64,000 nucleotides of DNA from Rallus limicola (taxonomy: Eukaryota > Chordata > Aves > Gruiformes > Rallidae): contig JAKCOZ010000003.1 in the NCBI GenBank assembly GCA_022605955.1, forward strand, positions 41,318,761 through 41,382,760, read 5' to 3'. Positions 48,621 through 61,550 of this stretch are shown here, in pieces. Made by a program: the position numbers and the translations under genes. The stretch's first letter is position 1; the number at the start of each line of letters is the position of its first letter. The notes under the pieces were generated by a model, which saw nothing but the letters and a program-made list of their open reading frames with translations, was not told the origin of the DNA and did no database searches.

Positions 48621-48778
48621 CAGAGAGGTTGTGGAGTCTCCTTCTCTGGAGATGTTCAAAATCCATTTGGAAGCAATTCCTGTGCAACATGCTCTAGGTG
48701 TTCCTGTTCTAGCAGGGGAGTTAGACTGGATGATCTCCAGAGGTACCTTCCAACCCCTATGAATCTGTAATCTGAAAA
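48621..48778 (+). mobile_element. CR1 LINE 3' end
   Basis: The last 150 bases or so of a plus-strand CR1: GAGGTTGTGGAGTCTCC, TTCTCTGGAGATGTTCAAAA, TGGATGATCTCCAGAGG, TACCTTCCAACCCCTATGAA and a short terminal repeat. It has the same orientation as the CR1 at 46885-47460, but the 1 kb or more that should lie between them is replaced by the antisense ERVL. Confidence 0.92.
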
Positions 48779-51700
48779 GCCAAATTTTTGGACAAAAGGA
48801 GAAGAAAGAAGAAAAGCAACCACCTCAACTTGAATCCTTATCAGCTGGCCACTGTGAATATAGTTTCTTGATTGGGTCTTTCCTCCCCTGTGTTTTGGGA
48901 CACCTAACATATTTACTCCCAGAACTGTGAACTGTGTTAGATTTAATATAATAGATACAGATATTGTGCTAATAGGTAATATACTAATGTATTTACATTC
49001 TATCTCTTGGAAGGAACTAATATATCTGTAAGATAAAAATTCTTTATATATCTGCCTGCTCATCACACAAATACTGCATACTTGCTTTCATTTCTGTCTG
49101 ATAAATACTGTATGCTTTTCTGATGTAGCAAGCAGTTTTTCCAGATCCCAGTGTAGAAAATGGCAGTGCAGTTTTACAGAACTGTGAAACACCTGGTATG
49201 GCTGTAATTTTTTGGCAATACTACCCATGCTATTCGGCCCTCAGTGAGAATTTATTCCTGGTGTGCCAAATTAAAGATGCAGGGTGCTGTGGAAACACTG
49301 AAGCTTTTCCTAGCAGATCATGAAATGAGTCATCAGGAAGACACAGTCCTGAATGAAACTGTGTTTTATATGGATCACATGTTAAGGGGATAAGTAGTTT
49401 CGCTGAATACATTTTCACATCCAGAGAAAAGACAAGGATAACATTTTGATCATTCTGTAAGCCATAGGCACGAATTCCCTTACATTCAGCCATGTATGTA
49501 CTCCCCTCCACCCTCCCCCCACCTTCTTCCTGAACAGTTCCTGTTCCTCCCTGGCAGTGAGAATAAATATAATTTACTGTCTCTGATGCATCTAAAAATA
49601 CACCTCTTCTGTCACATCTGAGGCACTTTGAGTCTCATGATCTCTGTGCTTCATGCAGCCAGGCCCCACACACAAGCCACACTGTGGTTTCCCTCTTGCC
49701 CTGTAAGCCTTTGTGTCAAGTAGTTAGGATGCAGGAACACCCAGTCACAGAGCAGGAGAAAATCTGAGGCTCTGCAATACATTAAGGGACTGTGTCTGCT
49801 TTGTTTCCTGTGACACTGTCCCTGTTAGACAAGAGTCAGAAAAATAGGCCTTTCTGCAGGCCTCCTGAGAGCCTGCCTAAATTTTCCAACAGCTCAAAGC
49901 ACACAAACATGCAGAACATATAAAGCAACCCAGGCTTTTAATAACATGAGGAGCAGAAAGATAACAACTTCATGATCTTTCAGCTTTAAGAGAATTCCAC
50001 ATCTGGAAAGAACTCTGTTCTCTCCCACTGTGCATTCCGTGCATCAGGTTTACATCATTCAGTTATCTATCTCTATAATCAGTCTCATAGTGATATCAGA
50101 GTCATAATACAGATGATGTGTCACAGACTGTTTTGGTGAAGGAACAGTCCCTTAATTTTAGCATCTCATTTTCTATGTTATTTACAACAGATCAATCAGT
50201 GCCTTTGTGAATGTTTAGCCCTACAAACACTCCACATAGGAGTGGCAGATGACACCCAGAGTCACAAAGGTGTGATACCACTGGTAAGAGCATCATTGAA
50301 AGGAGTCAAAAAATTGAATACAGCAGGCATCTCCAAAAGATGTAGACTGCATATAAATTTGAAAGAAGATTGTGGGTGTTGTCTGCATGGACATCTATGA
50401 AGCACCCAAAAAACAGTTTGCATACCTTAGCACCATGGCTAGCCACCAAAGCACTGCTATAGGCAATTGAAACCAATAAAGCACATATTGAGTGTGAGTG
50501 CATGTTTGTTTAGGCAGCAACTTTAGTTATTTAAAATTTATATGTTCTTTCCCTTGCAATGATCTTGCTTAGTTCAATCAAGGATATTTGATAACTATTG
50601 TTATCAATTATTATATTTTAAAGGTAATAGAGAAAGAGCACATCCTTCCAAGAACTCCTCAGTCCACCCACTATCTTACCAAAGCTCATAATCTTAAAGG
50701 GAGACAGAGATTTACAAAGCCACCAAAAGCTTTGAGTCAAGCCAGCTCATGTTTCTTTCTGTGACCTTCTGAGGCTGTTTTCAGTCAATCTGAGCCTCTG
50801 TTCCTCTGCTTGGAGAGCTGACTTACTCTGGAAAAGCACCAGAGGACAAGCTAACATGCAGATGTCAGGAGAGTAGTAAAAAGTTCAGGAAGGCTTTATT
50901 CCTACTTTTGTGCCATATACCGCATGGCTCCTTTCTAATCATGTCAAACCCATTCACTGACACAGCAGGCTGTGAAGGGCAGTACCATCCTATCTGACAC
51001 CCCTATCTTGGTGAATCAAGGCACAGGGAAACACATACTAAGCACTTAGGTATAAGATGTAAATTAATCCTACGTCAGCATTTATCCTCCCCTTCCTCGT
51101 GCCCATAGTGCTCGCCATGCACCTTTCTCTCTGATTAATAATCAAACTTTGCTTTGTATTGTGTAATACAGGGACTGTGACTGAAAGCCAGGACCCAAAA
51201 GATGCCTTGCCAGACTACTTTTGAGAACTGCCATCTAATGGGGACCCTGAATGACGGCAAATTCCTATACACTGCACTACTCCATAGTTTCCTTCCTGCT
51301 TGGAACTCTGCATCCCAGGCATTCCTTGTCCTGAAAGCCACAGAATAATTGCTTCTCATGTTACTTCATGTTCTATATTTGGTGCAAAGGGACACAAATC
51401 CGGGATTGCTGCCTGGAATTGGACAAAAAACACTTTTAACTCCCTTAATTACTGCCTTGCACCTTTATAATATGGTTTCTAAATGGGAACAGGGTGTAGA
51501 TTAAGCTTCAGAACACTTTCAGAGCAGTTCGAAACCTCCTTCCACATGTGGCAAGGATAATAGCATTTTCCAGAGTGCACATAATAGCTCCTCATCCTGC
51601 CTTAGATCTACAACTTCTCTCCTGTTTCTCTGCTGGTTGACATTCTTAGCAAATTCTTCTCAAGATGCCACAGGTGAAAGTCAGAATGCTCTGCCTTTAT

Positions 51701-52839
51701 TGATGTCCCGTGCACACTGCAATAATGCTGCTGCAGCTGGGGAAGGGACTCTTTCTTGCACAGTAGGTTGAAGGGTTTCTATGCTCCCATGTTTGCTGCT
51801 TTGCAAAGAGCAGAAACAGATTCACAGTCTTCTGCTCTTTCCCATGCAGCACCAAGCAGAACTGTCAAGGCAGAGAGAGCAACTTCTGCAAAGAGTTCAT
51901 GTTTTCAAGTCCAGCAACGTCTGCAGCTACACAAATTAATGCTGAATCGCAATGGCTTAAAAAGGAGAGAAAGATCACACTGTCTTACACTGTAGTCTGC
52001 AATGGGAAAAGTTTGCTTGATGAATCCAGAGAACTGTTTCTTCTCCTTCATATTGCCCTGTCTCTGTCATTGGAGGAGCCAAGATTTGCAGGGTATGAAA
52101 GGAGGATCCTGTGCCTCTTAATGTCTGAGCAGTATGACAAAAATTAGGAATAGTATATGCCACCTGATCCCAAATCCTCTTACACCGTTGTTTCATCTGA
52201 CAAGTGATTTAATTTTTCTCTCTCAGAGAGCAGTGCAGGGGTGTAAGAATAGGATCCCTGGGAGGAAAGGTGATAGTTCAAACCCAGGCTTTCAAGTCAG
52301 CCCTTGCATTTTGTCCTTAAGCTTTGTGCCCTTAAGCAAACCATTAGGGTCAGTACCCCGAAATGGTAAACACCCAGCCTCTCAACCAGACTCCAGGCAA
52401 TGGAGAAAATATCCTCAGCACCAAGCATCAGATGGTTTATCCTATTTCCAGAACATTAGAAAAACCCCAGGTCACAAAAAGTAATCATGGACCTAGGCAC
52501 TGTAGACAATAATGATGACCTAAATAGGTTCTCTCGCCCCATCCAACATGATCAAATACAAGTTGGCCTGCCTCTACTTTTAAACATGTAGCCAGGCTCT
52601 CTTCTGCTCAGTCCAAGTCTAGTAATACCAGGTTCTGGCCAGCTTCAGTCGTGACACAAGTGTCTCCAGTCACTCAAGAACCACTGCACAGAAAATTTCA
52701 GCCTTTGAGCATAAATCCTTCAGCCAGGCCCACATCATTTGCCAGCTGCTTCTTAACAGGCCTAAATCTAAGAACAGGCACTAAGACAACCTCAATTACA
52801 AAGCTTGCTCCATCCTACAGGCATGTTTCTTGAAGTCCC
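48779..52839. other. Unique DNA, no gene seen
   Basis: About 4 kb with no repeat I recognise and no convincing exon. Frames up to 136 codons are unrecognised and lack support. Confidence 0.5.
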
Positions 52840-53190
52840 TTGATTTGTACAGTGTGGAGAAAAGGAGTTTGAGGGAAGACCTCATCACAGTCTATGGCTT
52901 CGTTGTGAGCGGGAGAAAAGGGGCAGGTGCCAATCTCCTCTCTTGAGTGACCAGTGGTAGAAGCCAAGCGAATAGCATGAAGCTGTGACATGTGAGGTTT
53001 AGACTGGATCCTAGGAGGAGGTTCTTTACTGAGGGGGTGGTCAGGCACTGGAACAGGCTGACCAGGGAAGTAGTCACAGCACCAAGCTTGACTAAGTTCA
53101 AGAGCATCTGGACGATGCACTCAGTCCCATGCTCAGACTTGGCTGGCCCTGTGTGGAGCCATGAATTGGACTTGATGATCCAAAGTATAT
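52840..53190 (+). mobile_element. CR1 LINE, old 3' UTR fragment
   Basis: A diverged plus-strand CR1: GAGTTTGAGGGAAGACCTCA near 52866, GGTTCTTTACTGAGGGGGTG near 53021, GGCACTGGAACAGGCTGACC near 53045 and GAATTGGACTTGATGATCC near 53163. The final terminal repeats are lost. Confidence 0.85.
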
Positions 53191-55814
53191 TTTTAAATTA
53201 TAGTTTGCATTTAATCTTGAAAAGTACCTCTTTATACCTAAAGAAATCCTTTTAAATAAAGCCCGTGTGCAATACCTGGTGCAACCATATTTTTAATGTC
53301 TTTTTTTTGGTTGGTTGGTTTTACCAGAACAACTTACCAGGACCTTTCCCCACTGCTTCCCAGACATTCAGGTATCATTTCCTCATCATTCTCTTAAGCT
53401 GGACTTGAAAATCCTTACAACTTTCCTCTGTGGATATAAAAGTTCACCATCCATCCTGCAGCTACTTGTTTTGACTATTCTTTCTTAGAAGGCAGAAAAA
53501 CAGATGGCCATCCAGAAAAGGGGTTTTCCCCTCATCAGTCTAATCTCACATGGGTTAGCTCTGCTGGTAGTTTAGTTCCAGCAAAGATTTCAGTACCTGT
53601 CGCAACTGTGCCAATAACACAGGAAAATACAGGAGAAGAATCACATCCTCTCCAGGATAATTCAAGAATAAGTAGGAAGTCAATATTCTGTCTGTCAGTT
53701 CCAGTAAGTAGAAAAGGTGGCTCATTATTAAAGCCCTTTGCAGATATAGAGCAACCCAAACCTCACCTCTCAAACCATGGGGTTTTAATGTTGATTCAGG
53801 CAGACCTTATGCTTTCAGAAATCTGAAGGGATAATGGCTTTGTGGAATTAGTAAGGAGTAGGATCTGCCCCCGAGCAGTAGGTACTGAGTGTAAGGAATT
53901 AATTAAGTGTACAGAAAAGGGATTTTATGTAAGATTAGCTGTAGAAACAAAGTCATATGTTTGTCTTAGGGAAAGAAGTAGCTGAATAGGGGTTGGTATC
54001 TACCTTTTTCAATCTGTTTTCATTCTTCAAAGCTTCTATCTTACGTAAAAAACCATACAAATAATGTTTATAAAACAAAAATATATGGAGTTGGGCAGAA
54101 AGATATGTCAAGGTTTGAACCGACTGAACTCTCCCCATTTTCCCATCACTAGTCTATGTTTCAGTGGAAGAGTTTGATATAAAGTCATATATTGTAAATG
54201 AGTAAAGGTGTTTGGAGCAGTAGAAATATCTGATACAATAGGCTTCTTTCAACGGAAAAATTCTTTACCTTTTAAAAGGTGATTAACTACCTTCAGTGCA
54301 ACTACAGGAACATGGAATACCATTAGAGACTTTCCACTACCCTGATTTTCTTTTATGTCACAGCTATTTGCCCATTATGGAAAAGAACACATAGAGGAAG
54401 AATTTGTTCTGGTGTCAGCAGGAGAGTAGTTGAAAGAACATTTCTTGTAGCATATTATTTTGTATATATTGAGTTGGGATTATCCAAAATAAAGCTTTCT
54501 TGAAAAGTTTCTTTGATCTCTTGGAATCGTACTGGATTCTTTCCCAAGTGCTTATAAAGGGAAATATGACATCATACAAACCTGTATGAAATGCAGAGAT
54601 TCAAAAATACCTTCCACCAGAAAGTCAATTATTCTAAACTGTTCTCCTTTCTACAGATAGCTAATAGTTTTGCAGTGGGGGTTTTGCCTACAAATGTCCA
54701 AGAACATCTATAGGAATGAAACCCTTTGTTCAGCCAGGTAGCATTTCTCTTTGTCAGCTCATTGAATATAGTGCAATAATTTCTGAGTGACTACTGTAGA
54801 AGTTTACTGAGTTATCCATGTAAAGGGTAGTGAGCTGCGTATCATCTGTTCACCTTCTGACCAAGGCATCATCAGGACCTCTTCCTGCAAAGAAGCAAAT
54901 CCATCAAGAACAAAGTCATCAACAGAAAAGAGACAGAAGAAATGTCTGAGTGCTGTCTCATAGAGCTTAACTAGGTGCTAGAGACAGCAGAGACTCCTCC
55001 TCACAAAAAGTACCATGATGTTTATGTGTTCTCTGCAAAAAGATCGTCTTTAGGCAATTCTCCTGTTAATTCCTTCCAGCAATTATGTTAATACACATGG
55101 AAGCAGATATAAAAAGATAATGTGATATCAGCTTCCCATATATTTAGAGTTTCGCTTGTCAGCTAGGGGAAGGAGAGGTAAATAAAACGTTCAGCAAAGA
55201 CAAAAGGCATTGGCCATGAATACAACACAACACTGTTAATGCAACTACACATCTATATAATGTGAAAATGCAAGCCACTCAAGTGGAAAACATCAACAAT
55301 TTAAATTCTCTTTAGCCACATTTGCTTCTATTTTTCTCTGTTAAATCAAGTGATGGTTTGGAGGGTTTAATCAACCTGTTTATGTGAGGTAAAGAGTAGG
55401 TTGAAGTAATGATACCAGGCTGGAAAGATGTCTTCAGTTGCCTAGCATTGTTGTGCTAAATAAAGACACCATGTGTCACATTCCAGCCCAAATGATCTCA
55501 AAGAATCTTCTGTAAAGTCCTTTTTGGTTTGTGAAGACAACAGCTAAACACAGAGCCAGCCAAGGGAGGGAGAAATACCTTTCACTGATTCTGGTGAATA
55601 AAAATCTGTCCAAATTACACTTGTCCAAAATATAATTTGATTGAGAAAAGGAGGTGAACATGTTGCTTTTTTTGTAAAGCACATCCATTTTTGTAAACCA
55701 TTTCTGGGTTTGAAAAAAACCTGAAATTTAATTTTAAAAGTTAGAAACAAAGTAATTTGTTTTCCTCTCAAGACAGATAATAAATAAAACAAAACCAAAA
55801 TGCTTGATAATTGT
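53191..55814. other. Unique AT-rich DNA, no gene seen
   Basis: I recognise no repeat family or coding exon. A short T/G run (TTTTTTTTGGTTGGTTGGTT) lies near 53302. Confidence 0.5.
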
Positions 55815-56160
55815 AGTGGTTCAGCCACAGGCAGTGGCTCTGCACCATACCCCACTCGCTCACTCCCACAGGAGAACCAGACAGAGTCTCCATGGGTTGG
55901 AGAGTTTACTGACAAAACTCTCCAAAAGGACAGTTTACTGACAAAAATGACTGAATGTAGAACAATAGCAGCCAGTTACACTCACACCCAGTGTTAACAC
56001 AGAGTACTTTACTGACTCGACAATTACAGAGTGCTGCCCAATGGCAAGGACTGACTGACTGACCAGCTGACTGACCGACCAACCTGATGTCCCAGCCACA
56101 CTCAAACTGTCCTGGAGGAACCAAGCCCATGCACTTCCCCAGGCATCTGCTTTTATGGGG
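55815..56160 (-). mobile_element. Family A-related LTR fragment (antisense)
   Basis: It starts TGTAGTGGTTCAGCC at the LTR 3' terminus, then GCACCATACCCCACTCGCTC and CATGGGTTGGAGAGTTTACT, the reversed order of the family A 3' end. The remainder, including an imperfect GACT/GACC run near 56048-56084, no longer matches family A. The right half is therefore uncertain. Confidence 0.5.
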
Positions 56161-56162
56161 AA

Positions 56163-56715
56163 GTTGATGCCTTGCAAAGCTGGAACAGAAACTCACTAGC
56201 CTTGGTGACTGTTCAGCAGGTATCTTTATTGCAGCACTGGGCACACAGGGGATCTCTCCCCCCAATGTGTGCACCCATTAAAGCCACATTTCTAATGTTT
56301 ATACAGATTAACTCTACATTTTCATTATAATTTCTAAGAAAAGGCAGGGTTATGCAAATTATTCCCCGGAAGTCATTCACATTAATTTCTCCTAGATAGA
56401 GCATGCTCAGGGACACTCAGGGGCTCTCCCGGTGGTCTTCAGGGATGAAGGCTGGATGTCTTTCTCTCTCTCAGCACATGCTCTTTATGTTTCTTCTCCA
56501 TAGTTTCCAAAACACATTCCTGAGCTCAATAAAATTCCTGCACAAACTGGTTAGGAACCCCTTTTCAGTGAAAACAAGATATACTCTGTTTCTTGATTGG
56601 TCGTTGGTCTCACTATTTATGAGTCCCCTATCTTCACTTTCTTTAGTTTCAAGGCTCTTGCACTATTATGGCTGAGTTTTGTAGCTGCTGTCATGAAACA
56701 GGTCAGATGGTTACA
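56163..56715 (-). mobile_element. LTR, family E (antisense)
   Basis: On the minus strand a TATA-like CATAAATAG lies near 56618 and a poly-A signal AATAAAGATACCTGCTGAAC near 56210-56230. A U5-like end follows near 56163. Read this way the element could begin TGTAACCATCTGACCTG at 56715. Both edges are inferred and I see no target-site duplication. The AATAAAGATACC context is typical of ERVK-type avian LTRs. Confidence 0.5.
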
Positions 56716-56850
56716 GCCATGTTCTGCTAAAATCCAAAACAAATCTATTCTTAAAATCATGAAAATTCTTATCTTAAAGTTATATTAATTGTCTCTTAAG
56801 CTACATCTACATTAATCTATTTAGCATGATTACATTTCATTGAATCAAAG

Positions 56851-56946
56851 TGGTGTCAGTTGGTGTGGAAAACAGCCCAGTCTAACTCAGCTCACCTGGG
56901 CTGGCTGCTTGGGGAGGTTAACTCTGGCCTGGACAGAACCAGGACA
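56851..56946 (-). mobile_element. Family C LTR edge (antisense)
   Basis: Reversed, it reads TGTCCTGGTTCTGTCC, then GTTAACCTCCCCAAGCAGCC and CCAGGTGAGCTGAGTTAG, the same start as the LTR at 38364. Only the first 96 bases or so survive. No polypurine tract lies beside it, so the copy is truncated or solo. Confidence 0.78.
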
Positions 56947-57594
56947 ATAATAAACTCTCAGAAGATGAAATGTTTACTAGCATAGAGAGTAAAATTTCCA
57001 GGCTGTTTAATTGATAATCTAGGAACAATCTGCTTCCGGAAAGAGCAGTGAAGACCACAAAAGCTATGCAAGAAGAAGTTTCTGAACACATAATTTGACC
57101 TTTGCCATATATATGAACAATCTCAGAAAGATACTGGAGGCTGTCTGTCCTTCAAGAACTACCCCCTGATTTCCAAAAATCCCAGGTATTTTAGTGTTTC
57201 ATTCTCATACTTCCATCAGCCTGTGCAGAAACTCCAAAGAGGAGGATGCTTTTGATATTCAAAATAGAGTATGACAAAAAGAAATAGAGAATTATTCTTT
57301 CTTTAGCAGTTCACAAGACAAGTTGCCATCTACTGACCCATATCAAGGTTTTAGAGATGTCTTTGGTACTTTTCAGTGTACAAGATAATTTTTAAGGTAC
57401 ATTTAAATTGACACATCTGTCTTTCCTTGGATTGTCTGCAACTGACAAAGACCAGGTACCAAACACCACTGTGATCAGAAATAATCGAGATTAACAGGAG
57501 GAGGCTTAGATAGGCTTGATTAAATATTTCCTTCTGAACTCAGGAACAAAATTCAAATCAGCTGCCTGGTATTTTCTGGGGAGGCAGAAGTTTT
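56947..57594. other. Unique DNA, no gene seen
   Basis: I recognise no repeat or exon here. Confidence 0.5.
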
Positions 57595-57787
57595 CTCTTA
57601 AGCGTGGTGTAATAAATTAGGTAACTTTTCTCTTCAGCACTCTGTTGAGTCTGTTTTGCCCGCGTCATCAACGAGCTTGCCTCTTGAACCACCCAATTAT
57701 ATTTTTTCTCCCCTGTCCGACTAAAAAGGGGAGGAATAGACTGATTTTGGTGGGCATCTGGCCTTTGGCCAGGGCTCAACCACTACA
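57595..57787 (+). mobile_element. Family B LTR, 3' end only
   Basis: The last 190 bases or so of a family B LTR: poly-A signal AATAAA at 57611-57616, CTGTTGAGTCTGTTTTGCCC, CTCCCCTGTCCGACTAAAAA, GGCATCTGGCCTTTGGCC, and an end at AACCACTACA. The U3 part is missing. Confidence 0.82.
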
Positions 57788-59712
57788 TTATTGCAGCGCT
57801 GAGTGCAAGAAGGCTCATGCCTCCTACCTTGCACATCATTTCAACAAACAGTCAGATATTTATTACACGAAGTCATGAATATACATAAGAATTCCAAGAA
57901 GGTTGGGATTTCTCCTGGTTTCTGGTTTCTCCTTCAATGATTGCCTCACACCTCTGCTTACCTTGGGTGTATGTGTCCTCTTTGTCTTTAGTATTTGTCT
58001 CCTCTTTGTCTTTGGTATGTACCAGCAGCTCCTTCTATCTTGTTCCTGTCTCTTCCTTGTTGCCTTTTGTATGTTACCTTACACATTCTGGATACAGCTC
58101 AAGGCCATTTCCCCACCCTGGCCATTCCACCCCACATCTGCTGATCCACACCAGACCACACCAACAGTGTCCAACTATTGATTTGCTGAATCAGTCTCAT
58201 GAGAAGTTCTTGATTCCCAGGGCTGGATCTGCATCCAGTGTCCCCAGCTGCCCTGCTCCTATCTGGGGCAGTGGGATGGGCCTGGCTGCCAGACCCAGAG
58301 CTGCTGGTGGTGTCATTCCACTCAGGTCCCAGCTCCACAGCCCAAGAAATCCCTCAGCTCCCAGCACGCCCAGACAGTCTGTACCGTAACCAACACAGAC
58401 AGGCATTGTGCCTGGCATCCTTGCTAGTGTTGTACTGGACTGGGGCTTGTGGCACCATAATTGTGTTCTGGCTCAGCTCCTGGGGAGCCCATGATATACC
58501 CTTGCATCCACACTGGAAAGAAACAGCTTGGCCAACTGGTTTCCTCTCCGAAATGTTCCAAGCTTTCCTACTGGAAAAATAGCATGCATCCATATTAATC
58601 AGCTTTCACCGCTGGAGTAGCCTGAAACAAACTGCTCTTATTCTGCAAATGTGTCACCCCTTTGGATTGTGGTGAGAAGACAGAGGTGATCATGCTATCC
58701 TTAACTCTTTCTGGTTCTCCATCTGCTAAGGAGAAGAAAGCAGACCATACTCCCACACTAACCTTATGGACCATTTTTCCTGGAAGGTATCATGAGGTCC
58801 ATGGGCTCTGATTTGTGGAGGAGCAGCCAAAAAGGTAGAAGAGAGAGTGTTGGGAGAGCAGACTGTCCTAGAGCTCTTTCATGCAGTTCTGGAGGCACAA
58901 AAGCAATGCCTGCCTGCCTAGGATAAAGCACTCAAAGCTCATCCCACCTCTCCTTTGTCACCAGCTTCTTCAGATGTGGAAAAGACATAAATAAACCAGA
59001 TGATTCTTTTAGAAAAATCATTTCAAAGACACATCTAATCTTACACACATGCAGAACAAAAAAAGTAATTGTAAAAAGACAAACATTTACCATTTTTGTA
59101 GGCTGTGTTTCAAAGACCCAAGCAATTATTGAACACCCCACTACCACAACTGATCACTGGTTTAGTATTTGTCAAGTTAATGGTGCTATTCTCAGAATCT
59201 TTTTCCATGTATATTATTTTGTACTGCTTTGGTTTGAAAAGGCAGTATGTCCAAGGAATTTAAGGAGTTACTTGCAGATTTGGAAACACAGTTCTTGCCA
59301 TTCCTGGTCCAGTACTTTAACTAACATCTTTGTCTAGGATTGATAGTGAAATCAGAGGAAGAACAAAAGAAATCACTCTTTCCAACAGTTTCCATCTCAC
59401 TTTCAAAATTGTAAATATGTACTTGCAACAGAACCCTAAGAGTTTACACACTCAATAGATGACCAAAGTGAATAGTTATTGAATTCTACAAAGTAATATT
59501 TAAATAACTCCTCTGTTATTTAAATGATCCAAAGCCATTTGTTATTTCTATTAAAAAATAGAATGAAACATATGTGACTTTATTTTTTGTTTGGGATTTA
59601 ATCAAACCTCCCAACTTTGCCAAGAGCTTTTTAAATAAAACTTCTTTTTATAAATCAGAAATTGTAATAAAATATTACTTGCTGCAAGCTGCCAGACCCT
59701 GAGTTCTGTCTC
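57788..59712. other. Unassigned DNA, GC-richer patch at 58.2-58.6 kb
   Basis: The patch carries overlapping frames on both strands (up to 150 codons) that I do not recognise. Reversed AATAAA at about 57858-57863 and the start TGCAGCGCTGAGTGC at 57791 would fit an antisense LTR, but I could not match it to another copy in the window. Confidence 0.35.
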
Positions 59713-60650
59713 ATGGCTTCAAAAAAACTAGACAAAAATTGGTCTAAATATCTTTTCAAAGCAGTCCTGAAACAGGCTCAGAACCTGCTAAGTATCTCTC
59801 AGGAAGCTGCCACTGTAATCTCTGTAATGAACTGGGTAATTAAATTACCAGATCAAATACAAGTTAGAGGGGAAATGGTCCCTGAATGTTGTTTTTGTCC
59901 CAAGCCACAATCCCTTACACCACCTATCAGTGTGGTAACAGGTTATATATTGGAAAACATCTCCCCTCATCCATGTCTCACTGTCAGGCATGGGAAGCAG
60001 ACAGCTCAACATTCCAGAGTGACACCATGGGAATGCAGGGGACAGAATGGTACATCATTCTGTACTTCCACCTTGATTCCCAGGCAAGGTATCCAATACC
60101 AGAGCCTCACTGGCCAAGTGGTCAACTCCTTCCACACCTTGTCACTCTGATGTGCTATTTGCCACTGTTCTGCTCCCACCATTTCTTTCCAGATTTGGGA
60201 ACACCTTATCCTGTGCAGAGTCCTTGTTCCCTGCCCAAAAGTTCTCTGGTGCTGTCACTCCCACTTCTCTTTCTACCTGTCTCTGCTCATGTCATCAGAG
60301 ACTCTTAAGATCCAACTACTGTCCTGCTGAATGGTTATTACTGTGCTGTGAGTATGGTATACGAAGATTCCTTTGGAATCACTTGATACCAAAGCCTTGA
60401 AATTTTTGGCTTCTCTCTGTTTTGGAGTACAAGTGGTGGATCGGCATTGAAGACATGGAAGACATTGTACTGTCACTCACAGCAGTTTTAACCTTTCCCA
60501 AACTTCCTAATTGCTGGTACCAGGTAGTTTTATTCCCATTCTTATTCCCTTGTAGGGTTTTTGCTTTTATTACAACAGGCCCAAGTAATACAAATTACTT
60601 CCCTCATCCTTTGCATATGGGGAAAACTTTCTGGTGGTGTATTTTGTAAG
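59713..60650 (+). other. Possible env-like retroviral remnant, very uncertain
   Basis: Several frames run head to tail: 59713-60150, 59886-60308, 60152-60400 and 60422-60649. Some short stretches, such as CPAEWLLLCCEYG and EYKWWIGIEDMEDIV, remind me of the surface-to-transmembrane junction of a retroviral envelope protein. There is no clear fusion peptide or cysteine motif and no LTR of matching orientation close by. It could equally be unrelated DNA. Confidence 0.18.
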
Positions 60651-61391
60651 CGAGTTCAGTGAGTGAAAGAAGATTGTGTGAGCCTCTCACTACATTGGTC
60701 ACCTGCAGGACTTGAGTTTTCTGTGTAGTTCTAGAGGATTTAACACTGTTGTCACTGGTGGTGCTGCTCTTTGGCTCATATTGCACTTCCACAACATACT
60801 GAAGCACAGGGATCTTTTTACCAGAGCAGGTCAGCATCCCAGTGGAGTTCAAAAGCCTGTGAGGTCCAGGTTAGAACATCAGGTAGCAGTTAAATGGCCT
60901 TGCCAAAAAGCCATGCTTGTGTGTGCTACCTGCTAGCACACAGTTATCTAAATATATTGCACAGTGCATAGTGCCAGTAGTACACTGCATAGTGCCAATT
61001 TTCAGACACCTTGGATGCCTTTAAGTCACCCAGAAGGGCCCAGGAGACATGACAAAGGGCTAAGAAAGACATACAGATTTCTAGATCTTGAGGAACACGT
61101 GAGATACACAAGTCCAACTGAAAGCAGCACTAGATGCCTGTTTTGAGGGGACAGAATCCCATCCATTGAGACCCAAAGCTCTATATGTTCCTTGTCCAGT
61201 AAAGATGTGATGCTACATTGTGTGCTAGAATCTCAGTTAGCCAAGAATGCTTTAATGTCATCTCCTCTCATCCCCTGGGCAAGATGTAACCCTGTCGTGT
61301 TTCTTTAGCATCACTAACCCATAAGATCTCCCCCATGTCAGTCATTCATGAACAGGTCATCCTCTTATTGCTGCTCTCTCATTGCACCAGC
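60651..61391. other. Unique DNA, no gene seen
   Basis: The string GCACAGTGCATAGTGCCAGT is nearly repeated within 40 bases near 60960-60998. Nothing else is recognisable. Confidence 0.45.
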
Positions 61392-61550
61392 GCACTGGAA
61401 CATGCTTCCCAGGGAGGTGGTTGAGTCACCATTCCTGGATGTATTTAAACATCCAGGTAGATGAGGTGCTTAGGGACATGGTTTAGTAGAGGAAAGTTAT
61501 GGCTGGACTCAATCTCAAAGGTCTTTTCCAAGCTAGTGATTCTGTGATAT
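61392..61550 (+). mobile_element. CR1 LINE 3' end
   Basis: It shows GCACTGGAACATGCTTCCCA, GGGAGGTGGTTGAGTCACC, ATTCCTGGATGTATTTAAA, and GGCTGGACTCAATCTCAAAG, ending TGATTCTGTGATA. It is plus strand and 5' truncated. Confidence 0.92.
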
